Positions 1 to 6,488 of a DNA stretch of 18,644 bases are shown in pieces. Both the position numbers and the translations under genes were made by a program. A model generated the notes under the pieces. It saw only the letters and a list, made by a program, of their open reading frames with translations. It was not told the origin of the DNA and made no database searches. The stretch covers positions 1 to 18,644 of the forward strand of contig NZ_CALIIS010000060.1 of assembly GCF_938017705.1 (NCBI RefSeq). The letters run 5' to 3'. Origin of the DNA: an uncultured Campylobacter sp. GTDB lineage: Bacteria > Campylobacterota > Campylobacteria > Campylobacterales > Campylobacteraceae. Positions within the stretch are counted from its first letter, which is position 1, and every line of letters starts with the position of its first letter.

Positions 1-61
1 ACCGCTGCGTAACAGAAATGCGCAAATAATCGATCGTTCGTCCAAATTTATCAATTAGCAT
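1..61 (-). CDS. moaA: MoaA N-terminus (GTP 3',8-cyclase), partial
   Basis: The gene is cut by the left window edge; only the first 20 codons are present. Reading leftwards from an ATG at 61 gives a peptide containing FGRTIDYLRISVTQR, the typical opening of the radical-SAM enzyme MoaA just before its CxxxCxxC iron-sulphur motif, which would lie outside the window. MoaA catalyses the first step of molybdenum cofactor synthesis from GTP, in the cytoplasm. A Shine-Dalgarno TAAGG lies 6 bases before the ATG and a TATAAT box lies at 89-94. The identification rests on a short peptide, but the motif is distinctive. Confidence 0.8.
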   Translation of the reverse strand, partial: MLIDKFGRTIDYLRISVTQR

Positions 62-88
62 ATTTTGCCTTAATATCAATTTGCGGCG

Positions 89-94
89 ATTATA
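89..94 (-). promoter_or_regulatory. Predicted -10 box for moaA
   Basis: On the minus strand the sequence reads TATAAT after a T-rich run, as in Campylobacter sigma-70 promoters, which rely on the -10 box and AT-rich upstream DNA rather than a -35 box. It would start transcription near 82, giving a leader of about 20 bases before the moaA ATG at 61. Confidence 0.5.
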
Positions 95-141
95 TAAAAA
101 ACAAAGCGATTTTGCAAAATTTTATTTTTATATTGCTCTGG

Positions 142-501
142 CTATTTTCTTACCGAGCCGATGAGCTCTTTAAGCTGATCCAGAAGCGGTCTGATCTGCT
201 TTTCTACCCGCTCGTCGATCATCGTAGGCACTACATCTAGTCTCTGCTCTATCGTCTCGTCGATTACGTCGGCAATCGCGTTTATATCGATATTAGGAGC
301 GACTTTGCCGCCCGAATCGATCATCTCTTTTAGCTCCTCGACCTTCTTTTTAAGCAGATAATTTTCCTGCATAGCGTCGGTCAGAACCTGATCGAAGCGC
401 TCGAATTTTTTATCCGCTTGCTTATCCTTAAAATATATGACGAAAAACATCAAAAATATAACGACGCAAAGTCCTAAAATGATGAGAGTGTTAAGATCCA
501 T
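142..501 (-). CDS. Small membrane-anchored coiled-coil protein, function unknown
   Basis: The product is 119 residues. Residues 4-24 form one hydrophobic segment (LNTLIILGLCVVIFLMFFVIY). It is followed by a highly charged stretch (about 25-62) with heptad-like spacing typical of a coiled coil, and a second charged amphipathic region (about 72-119) with repeated Ile/Leu/Val spacing. The topology is probably a single-pass anchor with a cytoplasmic helical domain. The start ATG at 501 has AAGGA 6 bases upstream, and this Shine-Dalgarno overlaps the stop codon of the prenyltransferase gene (511-513), so the two are almost certainly cotranscribed. I do not recognise a family and assign no function; it sits between mqnP and moaA with no obvious link to either pathway. 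Confidence 0.75.
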   Translation of the reverse strand: MDLNTLIILGLCVVIFLMFFVIYFKDKQADKKFERFDQVLTDAMQENYLLKKKVEELKEMIDSGGKVAPNIDINAIADVIDETIEQRLDVVPTMIDERVEKQIRPLLDQLKELIGSVRK

Positions 502-510
502 AGGGGTTCC

Positions 511-1380
511 TTAAAATAAATTTACAAAAACAAAAGCAAAAAAGGCGATGCCCAAGTAGCCATTGAGCGTGAAAAACGCGCGATCAATCTTGCTAAAATC
601 TTTCTGCACGATCCTATGCTCGAAGTACAGGATCGCCGCGCACGCAGCCACACCAAGATAGGCAAAAAAGCCTAAATTTGCCGCCACGCAAAACAGCAGC
701 CAAAAAAGTACCGCCACGGTATGAAAAATTTTAGAGATAAACATCGACGCTTCCTTGCCGTAAAGCGCAGGGATGCTGTAAAGCCCGTTGCTGCGGTCAA
801 ATTCCATATCTTGAAGCGAATACAGCACGTCAAAGCCGCCTACCCAAAATACTACCCCGAGGCATAGCAGCACCGACCATAGCGGAATTTCGCCGCTAAC
901 AGCGATTGAGCCCGCAATCGGCGCAAGCCCCAGGCAAAAGCCTAGCATTAAATGCGCCGTTTCGCTAAAGCGCTTAAAATACGAATACCCGCCCAATGCC
1001 GCTAAAATCGGCACCGAAAGCTTAAGTGCCAAAGGATTTATAAACGCCGAAACCGCTATGAAAACCACCGCGTTCGCGATTATGAAAAGCAGCAAATTCC
1101 CGCGCCCGATCCGTCCGTCCACGCTAGGACGTGAAGCACAGCGCGGATTGGTGCGGTCGATGTCCTCGTCCAAGTAACGATTTAGCGCCATCGCGAAGCT
1201 TCTAGCGCTTACCGCGCATAAAATCCCTAAAAAAAGCAACTTCCAGCCGAACCATATCGAGCCGTTTTGCAGCTTGCTCGCAGTAATCATCGCCGTAAAG
1301 ATAAACGGCAGCGCGAAAACCGAGTGTTTAAAAACTATTAATTCGTTGATATCGGATAAAATTTCTTTAAATTTAGCCAT
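511..1380 (-). CDS. mqnP: UbiA-family prenyltransferase, probable menaquinone synthesis MqnP
   Basis: The product is a 289-residue polytopic membrane protein of the UbiA prenyltransferase family. Both Asp-rich, Mg-diphosphate binding motifs are visible: N67-x3-D71-x3-D75 (NRYLDEDIDR) and D184-x6-D191-x3-D195 (DVLYSLQDMEFD). In Campylobacter, which make menaquinone through futalosine, this enzyme is expected to prenylate the naphthoate precursor (MqnP); databases often label it UbiA, and sequence alone cannot distinguish substrates. The frame is open upstream to 1500, but the ATG at 1380 is chosen because AAGGGG lies 5-6 bases before it and the family homology begins there; the extra 40 codons would cover the promoter. 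Menaquinone is the expected acceptor of the complex I encoded in this window. Confidence 0.87.
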   Translation of the reverse strand: MAKFKEILSDINELIVFKHSVFALPFIFTAMITASKLQNGSIWFGWKLLFLGILCAVSARSFAMALNRYLDEDIDRTNPRCASRPSVDGRIGRGNLLLFIIANAVVFIAVSAFINPLALKLSVPILAALGGYSYFKRFSETAHLMLGFCLGLAPIAGSIAVSGEIPLWSVLLCLGVVFWVGGFDVLYSLQDMEFDRSNGLYSIPALYGKEASMFISKIFHTVAVLFWLLFCVAANLGFFAYLGVAACAAILYFEHRIVQKDFSKIDRAFFTLNGYLGIAFFAFVFVNLF

Positions 1381-1402
1381 TTCGCCCCTTATTTTGGGCA
1401 CC

Positions 1403-1408
1403 ATTGTA
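1403..1408 (-). promoter_or_regulatory. Predicted extended -10 box for mqnP
   Basis: The minus strand reads a run of eight Ts then TGATACAAT, an extended -10 box (TGnTACAAT) of the Campylobacter housekeeping type. Transcription would begin near 1396, about 15 bases before the mqnP ATG. It lies back to back with the miaA promoter. Confidence 0.5.
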
Positions 1409-1440
1409 TCAAAAAAAAGTAAGAATAGCTCTAAATTTGA

Positions 1441-1446
1441 TATAAT
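1441..1446 (+). promoter_or_regulatory. Predicted extended -10 box for miaA
   Basis: TGATATAAT (1438-1446) is a perfect extended -10 box. The predicted start of transcription is near 1453, giving a leader of about 24 bases to the TTG start at 1477. Its position also argues against an upstream TTG at 1447, which would lie right next to the box. Confidence 0.55.
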
Positions 1447-1476
1447 TTGAACGAAAAATTTACGAAGGGAAACGCC

Positions 1477-2382
1477 TTGAGCCAAAATCAAAACTCGCAT
1501 GCAAGTCCGCAGATCGCGATCATCGGCACCACCGCAAGCGGTAAAAGCGATCTTGCGCTAAGTATCGCGCGCGAAATGGACGCCGTGATTTTAAGCCTCG
1601 ATTCGCTCTGCATTTACCGGCAAATCGACATCGCAAGCGCCAAGCCAAGCAAGGAGCAGCTGCGCGAGATCAAGCACTTCGGCGTAAATTTAATCTATCC
1701 AAACGAGTACTTCAGCGTCGGCGAGTTTATCAAAGAATACGCCGCCGCGCGGGCTTTTGCGGAGCGTAGCGGCGCGCCTTTGATAATCACGGGCGGCAGC
1801 GGATTTTATCTCAAAGCGATGCTAAGCGGGCTGGCGCCGAAGGTTCCCGATTTCAAAAGCGAAATTTCAAACGATGAAATTTACGCACTAGCGCGGCGGA
1901 TCGATCCGGAATTTGCCGCAAAATTTAGCGCGTCTGACAGTTTTCGTTTAAAAAAATGGCTAAGTATCTATAAATTTTGCGGCGAGGCTCCGAGTAAATT
2001 TCTGCGCGAAAACACCGCCGCGCCCGTCATTTCGGATATTAAAATTTTTGAGATCGACGCGCCCAAGCAGTGGCTTGCAGGACGCATCGAGGCGCGCACG
2101 AAGGCGATGTTTGAGCGCGGGCTTTTAGAGGAAGCGGAGTTTTTATTCGCTCGCTACGGCTCAGAGTGCAGGGCGCTAGGCTGCATCGGGCTAAAGGAGT
2201 GCGGGCAGCTCTTGCGCGGACAGATCTCGCGGGCGCAGTGCGAGCAGCTCGTAAGCCTACACACGGTACAGCTTGCAAAGCGCCAACGCACCTTCAACCG
2301 CTCGCAGTTCGCGGATAAAATTTCAGCACCGCCGCAAGAGCTGGAGCGTGAAATTTTAAAATTTCTTCGCCGCGAGATTTAA
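1477..2382 (+). CDS. miaA: tRNA dimethylallyltransferase MiaA
   Basis: MiaA transfers dimethylallyl from DMAPP to N6 of adenosine 37 in tRNAs that read UNN codons. The product is 301 residues, normal for the family. Visible features are the P-loop GTTASGKS (17-24), the DSLCIYRQIDIASAKPS segment matching the family DSxQxYxxxDIxTAKP motif, TGGSGFYLKAML (the conserved GGTGLY-type region), and the C-terminal IGLKE and KRQRTF motifs. The start is taken as TTG at 1477 because GAAGGGA lies 6 bases upstream; an in-frame TTG at 1447 directly follows the predicted -10 box and is unlikely. The gene is divergent from mqnP and converges on the unknown gene at 2530-3132. Confidence 0.93.
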   Translation: MSQNQNSHASPQIAIIGTTASGKSDLALSIAREMDAVILSLDSLCIYRQIDIASAKPSKEQLREIKHFGVNLIYPNEYFSVGEFIKEYAAARAFAERSGAPLIITGGSGFYLKAMLSGLAPKVPDFKSEISNDEIYALARRIDPEFAAKFSASDSFRLKKWLSIYKFCGEAPSKFLRENTAAPVISDIKIFEIDAPKQWLAGRIEARTKAMFERGLLEEAEFLFARYGSECRALGCIGLKECGQLLRGQISRAQCEQLVSLHTVQLAKRQRTFNRSQFADKISAPPQELEREILKFLRREI

Positions 2383-2490
2383 AATCAAAATTTATCAAAA
2401 TTTGTGCGCTTGCTAGAAAAAAGTGAGACAAGGAAGTAAAATTTAGATTTAAATTTACCGCGCCGGTCGTATCTTTAAAATTTTGCGGGT

Positions 2491-2514
2491 CGCGCCGAGA
2501 TCTCGTGCGGCGCG
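2491..2514 (-). terminator. Possible weak hairpin terminator
   Basis: A perfect 7-bp GC stem (CGCGCCG / CGGCGCG, 10-base loop) lies between the converging miaA and the 200-residue gene. On the minus strand it is followed by ACCCGCAAAATTTT, only a short and delayed T run, so it is a poor canonical terminator. It could still stop or stabilise the end of the nuo transcript. Confidence 0.3.
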
Positions 2515-2529
2515 AAGCTCAGGTTAAAT

Positions 2530-3132
2530 TTAATCACCTTCGCAAATATCAAAGCTAAATTTATCGTTATCAAGCCTATCAAAATTTTGATTTTCCGCGC
2601 TTGCGTTACGCTTGAAAATAAAGGCGTAGCCGTATTTCTCGGGGTGCTGCGAGCTGTTTTTTAGCCCAACGACGCAAAGCTCGTAAGTGCCGCTTTGCAA
2701 GCCAAGTTTGAGCGTGGAATTAAATTTTCGCATCTTGCCCGCAGCGCCGCTTTGGCACTCATAGCCTAGCTCGAGTTCGTCGCTTTTTAGCTCATCGAAA
2801 CGATACTGCAAAGCATCGAAGCTCGCTAGGATCGCGGAGTCGCTTTGCGGGGCGAAATACAGCCTATCGCGCTTGAAAGCCACTTCGTAGCCCGCAGACG
2901 GCGCAAACTCCTCGTCAATGCAAACGAAGATCTCATAGCTGCGCACCGTAAGCGGGTAGAAAGGTAAAGCTTTAGCGCCCTTTACGGCGTCATAAAACAG
3001 CTGCTTGTGCGCGTCCCAGTAGCTTAGAAGCTTTTTTGCTCTGCATTTTCGCTCCTTTAAAAACTCACTCAAATCGCGCGGCTCAAGCAGCGCAAAACCG
3101 TAGCCGTCAGCACTTAGCTCGCCCAAAAACAT
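2530..3132 (-). CDS. Hypothetical cytoplasmic protein downstream of nuoN
   Basis: The product is a 200-residue, mostly hydrophilic protein with no signal peptide or membrane segment. I do not recognise its family. The N-terminal third (MFLGELSADGYGFALLEPRD, then a Lys/Arg-rich helix) and a central YEIFVCIDEEF segment look like a folded mixed alpha/beta protein. ATG at 3132 is preferred because AAGGAG lies 4 bases upstream; the frame also opens with a TTG at 3150, which has no comparable ribosome site. It starts 54 bases after the nuoN stop on the same strand with no clear promoter between, so it may be the last gene of the nuo transcript, but a hairpin at 3150-3175 lies in the gap. Codon use resembles its neighbours and nothing suggests transfer. 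Confidence 0.7.
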   Translation of the reverse strand: MFLGELSADGYGFALLEPRDLSEFLKERKCRAKKLLSYWDAHKQLFYDAVKGAKALPFYPLTVRSYEIFVCIDEEFAPSAGYEVAFKRDRLYFAPQSDSAILASFDALQYRFDELKSDELELGYECQSGAAGKMRKFNSTLKLGLQSGTYELCVVGLKNSSQHPEKYGYAFIFKRNASAENQNFDRLDNDKFSFDICEGD

Positions 3133-3149
3133 ATCTCTCCTTGTTGGCA

Positions 3150-3175
3150 AAGCGCGATGGGTTCAATTCGCGCTT
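3150..3175 (-). other. Intercistronic hairpin between nuoN and the next gene
   Basis: Perfect 8-bp inverted repeat, AAGCGCGA / TCGCGCTT, with a 10-base loop. On the minus (transcribed) strand no T run follows, so it is not a standard terminator. It may attenuate or stabilise the end of nuoN mRNA just upstream of the next ribosome site (AAGGAG). Confidence 0.4.
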
Positions 3176-3186
3176 AAAATTTTAGC

Positions 3187-4962
3187 TCAATACCCGCTTA
3201 AAAAGACGAAATTATTTACTGCTCCGGTTAGGAATTTCACTAAAAACGGCGCCAGCACGCATGCCACGCTAGCTAGCACGACGGCGAATTTTATCTGCAC
3301 GGAGACCGTGCTCAGCGAGCCGTCAAACTCCGCGTCCTCCCGCGGCTCGTGCAAAAACATACGCACGATAAGACGCAGGTAGTAATACAGCGCGAGCGCG
3401 CTATTTACCGCCATGATTACGGCGAGGGCGAAATAGCCCGAATTGACCGCGGCGCTTAGCAGATACATCTTGCCCCAAAACACGCTAAACGGCGGAATGC
3501 CCGCAAGCGAGAGCATAAAGATCGCCGCGCATAGCGCAAAGAGCGGATGGGTGCGGATCAGCCCGTCAAATTTCTCAAACGGATGCTCGAAGCGAGCTGT
3601 AAATTTAGAGCTTTGCTCGCAAATTTCGGCGCCGGGCTCGCAAGTTTTAGTGCCGAAAAGGCTCGCTTCCGCGCTGAGCTCGCTCGCTTTCAAATTTTGC
3701 CCGTTTGCTTTAGAATTTTGCTCGCTCGCTTTAACGCTCCACTCGGCGCAGGCTGAATTTTGCCCGCTCGCGCCTAAATTTAACTCGCCGGCAAAGCTCG
3801 GCTCATGATTTTGCGAAAAAGACGGCCTTGCATTTGAGATAGAGCTCTCGCCGTTTGCGTTTAAATTTAAAGCGAGACTTTGGGTTTTAAATTTTAAATT
3901 TAACGAGCGCGCGCGCCTTTGCCGTACGCACCAGATGAACGCAAACGCGCCGAAGTTCGCCACGGCATATAGGATCCAGTAGGTGAAAAGTGCGGCGTTT
4001 GCCTGCGTCGAGCCGATCACGATCGCGCAGAGCACAAAGCCTGCGTGCGAAATGGAGCTGAAAGCCAGCATCCGCTTGACGTCGCGCTGCACGAGCGCCA
4101 TAAGGTTCGCTAAGCTCATCGTAAGCACCGCTACGGCGTAGAGCACAATGTTTAGCCACTGCACGCCGATGCTTTGCAGCGCTTCAAATAGCCTGATCGC
4201 CACGACAAAGCCCGCGATCTTGGGCACGACGGACAAAAAGCCCGCCATAGCCGAGCTCGCACCCTCGTAAACGTCGGGCGTCCAGGTGTGAAACGGGATC
4301 AGCGAGAGCTTAAATCCTATCGAGACGATCATAAATGAGCAAGCGGCGAAAAGCAGGACGTTGGTTTGTAAATTTGAACTCTTGGCGATCTGCGCGATAT
4401 TTGAAATTTCCATAGAGCCGGTCGATAGAAAAAACATCGCCGCGCCGAATGCGAAAAAGCCCGATCCCAGCGCGCCCATTATGAAGTATTTTAGCGCCGC
4501 TTCGACTGATCTGGCGCGATTGTGAAGCGCGATTAGCGTATAAAGCGCCAGCGAGCCCGTCTCAAGCCCAACGAGGATCATCATTAAATTTTCGCTCGCG
4601 ACCATAAATTCATAGCCCACGAGCACCAATAAAAACAGCACGAAAAACTCCGCCGTGTGGTACTCGTGCGCGCTTCTTGCGCCCAAAGACAGAAAGATGA
4701 AAAATATCGAGCCTGCGAGCATGATAAGCATCGATAGCGTCGCGATTCCGTCCACCAGCATCACGTCAAAAAGCCCGCGTATGCCGCTATTGTATCCAAA
4801 AACAAGCCCGAAGCCCAGAGCTAGCGCCAGTATCGTGATGACGGCGTAAAATTTATACGATAGCGTGCGCGCAAAAAGCGAAACCGCGAGCATCAGCAGG
4901 GCAAATCCTCCGAGTATCGCCATAGGCGCGATCGAGGCTAAATTTAAAAGATTATTTTGCAT
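3187..4962 (-). CDS. nuoN: Complex I subunit NuoN, with large loop insertion
   Basis: NuoN is one of three antiporter-like proton-pumping membrane subunits. The 591-residue product has the multi-helix family core, including GLETGSLALY (Glu133, the TM5 glutamate), IGFKLSLIPFHTWTPDVYEGA (Lys218 in the broken helix TM7), and MLSLAGIPPFSVFWGKMYLL near 482-502. It is about 100 residues longer than usual (E. coli about 485). The excess is a hydrophilic segment at about 349-463 (bases 3574-3918), between two membrane helices and made largely of 7-residue repeats. The frame stays open across it and both flanks align to the family, so it is an in-frame insertion and not a frameshift. The start ATG at 4962 overlaps the end of nuoM by 11 bases. 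Confidence 0.93.
   Translation of the reverse strand: MQNNLLNLASIAPMAILGGFALLMLAVSLFARTLSYKFYAVITILALALGFGLVFGYNSGIRGLFDVMLVDGIATLSMLIMLAGSIFFIFLSLGARSAHEYHTAEFFVLFLLVLVGYEFMVASENLMMILVGLETGSLALYTLIALHNRARSVEAALKYFIMGALGSGFFAFGAAMFFLSTGSMEISNIAQIAKSSNLQTNVLLFAACSFMIVSIGFKLSLIPFHTWTPDVYEGASSAMAGFLSVVPKIAGFVVAIRLFEALQSIGVQWLNIVLYAVAVLTMSLANLMALVQRDVKRMLAFSSISHAGFVLCAIVIGSTQANAALFTYWILYAVANFGAFAFIWCVRQRRARSLNLKFKTQSLALNLNANGESSISNARPSFSQNHEPSFAGELNLGASGQNSACAEWSVKASEQNSKANGQNLKASELSAEASLFGTKTCEPGAEICEQSSKFTARFEHPFEKFDGLIRTHPLFALCAAIFMLSLAGIPPFSVFWGKMYLLSAAVNSGYFALAVIMAVNSALALYYYLRLIVRMFLHEPREDAEFDGSLSTVSVQIKFAVVLASVACVLAPFLVKFLTGAVNNFVFLSGY
3609..3797. repeat. 21-nt tandem repeat (about nine degenerate units) inside nuoN
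   Basis: Nine consecutive 21-base units can be laid out from 3609, 3630, 3651, 3672, 3693, 3714, 3735, 3756 and 3777. The best-preserved ones (3693, 3714, 3756) approximate AATTTTGCTCGCTCGCTTTAG on the plus strand. On the minus strand each unit encodes seven residues: GASGQNS, ACAEWSV, KASEQNS, KANGQNL, KASELSA, EASLFGT, KTCEPGA, EICEQSS. The period is a multiple of 3, so units can be gained or lost without breaking nuoN. Confidence 0.8.
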
Positions 4963-6481
4963 CGCTTCTTACCTTAAAATTTGCTTTTTCCATATAGGCG
5001 CGGGTCGCGGTCTGAGAGGCTTTGTTAAACATCAGCTCAAGGCTTTGCGTCACGCTGGGCTCGATACTCTTTAGCATCAAATTCGGCGCGACGCCCAGCG
5101 CCACCACCAGCGCGCAGATCGGGACGATAGAGCAAAGCTCGGTTCTGTTTAGATCGCTTAGCTTCTTATTCTCCTCATGTACGAGCGCGCCGAAGAAGGT
5201 CTTTTTATAAAGATTCATCGAATAGATCGCGCCCATTATGATGCCGAGTCCGCCCAAGAGCGCGTAGCTAAAGCTTATTTTAAAAATTCCTACAAGGCTT
5301 AGAAATTCTCCCACGAAGCCAATCGTAAGCGGAAGACCTATCGAGCCTAGTAGCACGACGCAAAAACAAAACGCATAAAGCGGCATCACCCGCGCAAGCC
5401 CGCCGAACTCGCTGAAAAGCTTCGTGCGCCTGCGGTCGTACAAAAAGCCCACGAGCATAAAAAGCCCGCCGCTTACGATACCGTGGCTGATCATCAAGAA
5501 TACCGCGCCGCTCATTCCTTCGCGGCTCATTGAAAAAATTCCTAGCATTATGACGCCCATATGCGCGATCGAGCTATACGCGATAACCTGCTTGATGTCC
5601 TTTTGCGCAAAGGCGATGGAGCTTGCATAGATGATCATAACGATCGCTACGGCGCACATCATCCCGCTAAAATGCACGCTCGCGTCGGGAAATAGCGGCA
5701 GCGAAAATCGCACGAAGCCGTATGTGCCCATCTTAAGAAGCACCGCGGCAAGCAGAACCGAGCCTATCGTAGGAGCCTGCCCGTGCGCGTACGGAAGCCA
5801 GGTATGAAAAGGAAAGCAAGGCGTCTTGATCGCAAAAGCGACCGAAAATGCCAAAAATAGAGGAATTTGCGTGCTAAGCGGCAGCGACAGGCTCTGCCAG
5901 TTTAGGATATTAAAGCTATACTCGCCCGTAGCCTCGTGATAGAAATAGCTCATCGCTACGAGCCCTACGAGTAGAAACATCGAACCTAAAAAGGTGTAGA
6001 TGAAAAATTTCACCGCGGCGTAAATTCTCTTGCCGCTGCCCCACGCGCCGATGATGTAGAGCATCGGAATAAGCGAAAGTTCCCAAAAGATGTAAAACAA
6101 AATCGCATCCAGCGCCACAAAAACGCCCACCATCGTCATCTCTAAAAACAAAATGCAGATGATTAAATTTTTGGCGCGCTCTTTAATGCTTAGGCTAAGT
6201 AGCGCCAAAAAGGTAACCAGCGTGCTTAGGATCACTAAAAACAGCGAAATTCCGTCCACGCCGATGAAGTAGTTGATACCGTATTCGCTTATGAAAGGGT
6301 GCAGCACGCTAAACGCGATACCGTCCACCGGCTCGTAGAGTATCCACAAAACGAGCGAAAGCACGAACTCTATAAAGCTCATCGTAACGGCGTAGGTCTT
6401 GATGCTCGCTTCATCGATCAAAAAGCCCAAAACCGCAGCTACCGCCGGAAAAAATATAACCAAACTTAAAAAGTATTCCAT
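4952..6481 (-). CDS. nuoM: Complex I proton-pumping subunit NuoM
   Basis: NuoM is the middle antiporter-like subunit of the membrane arm. The product is 509 residues with about 14 predicted membrane helices. The essential TM5 glutamate is in FWELSLIPMLY (Glu134) and the broken-helix lysine is in FAIKTPCFPFHTWLPYAHGQAPT (Lys219); KDIKQVIAYSSIAHMG is the conserved TM8 region. ATG at 6481 is chosen because GAGG lies 5 bases upstream and the family alignment starts at MEYFL; a TTG at 6499 would add six residues inside nuoL. The start lies 7 bases after the nuoL stop, and the end overlaps nuoN by 11 bases, consistent with coupled translation. Length is normal and no insertion is seen. Confidence 0.96.
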   Translation of the reverse strand: MEYFLSLVIFFPAVAAVLGFLIDEASIKTYAVTMSFIEFVLSLVLWILYEPVDGIAFSVLHPFISEYGINYFIGVDGISLFLVILSTLVTFLALLSLSIKERAKNLIICILFLEMTMVGVFVALDAILFYIFWELSLIPMLYIIGAWGSGKRIYAAVKFFIYTFLGSMFLLVGLVAMSYFYHEATGEYSFNILNWQSLSLPLSTQIPLFLAFSVAFAIKTPCFPFHTWLPYAHGQAPTIGSVLLAAVLLKMGTYGFVRFSLPLFPDASVHFSGMMCAVAIVMIIYASSIAFAQKDIKQVIAYSSIAHMGVIMLGIFSMSREGMSGAVFLMISHGIVSGGLFMLVGFLYDRRRTKLFSEFGGLARVMPLYAFCFCVVLLGSIGLPLTIGFVGEFLSLVGIFKISFSYALLGGLGIIMGAIYSMNLYKKTFFGALVHEENKKLSDLNRTELCSIVPICALVVALGVAPNLMLKSIEPSVTQSLELMFNKASQTATRAYMEKANFKVRSDAK

Positions 6482-6488
6482 GCCCACC

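Noticed and set aside
95..141. Terminator after the 119-residue gene
   Set aside because: AT-rich with only a 4-bp CAAA/TTTG stem before a T run; too weak to call.
2039..2278. Minus-strand 79-codon frame inside miaA
   Set aside because: Arg/Ala/Cys-rich antisense of a strongly conserved MiaA region.
3443..3808. Plus-strand open frames opposite the nuoN insertion
   Set aside because: They arise from the 21-nt repeats, have no start signals, and lie opposite a clear NuoN frame.
3574..3918. nuoN broken by a frameshift or insertion sequence
   Set aside because: The frame is continuous with family-like helices on both sides; no transposase or terminal inverted repeats are seen.
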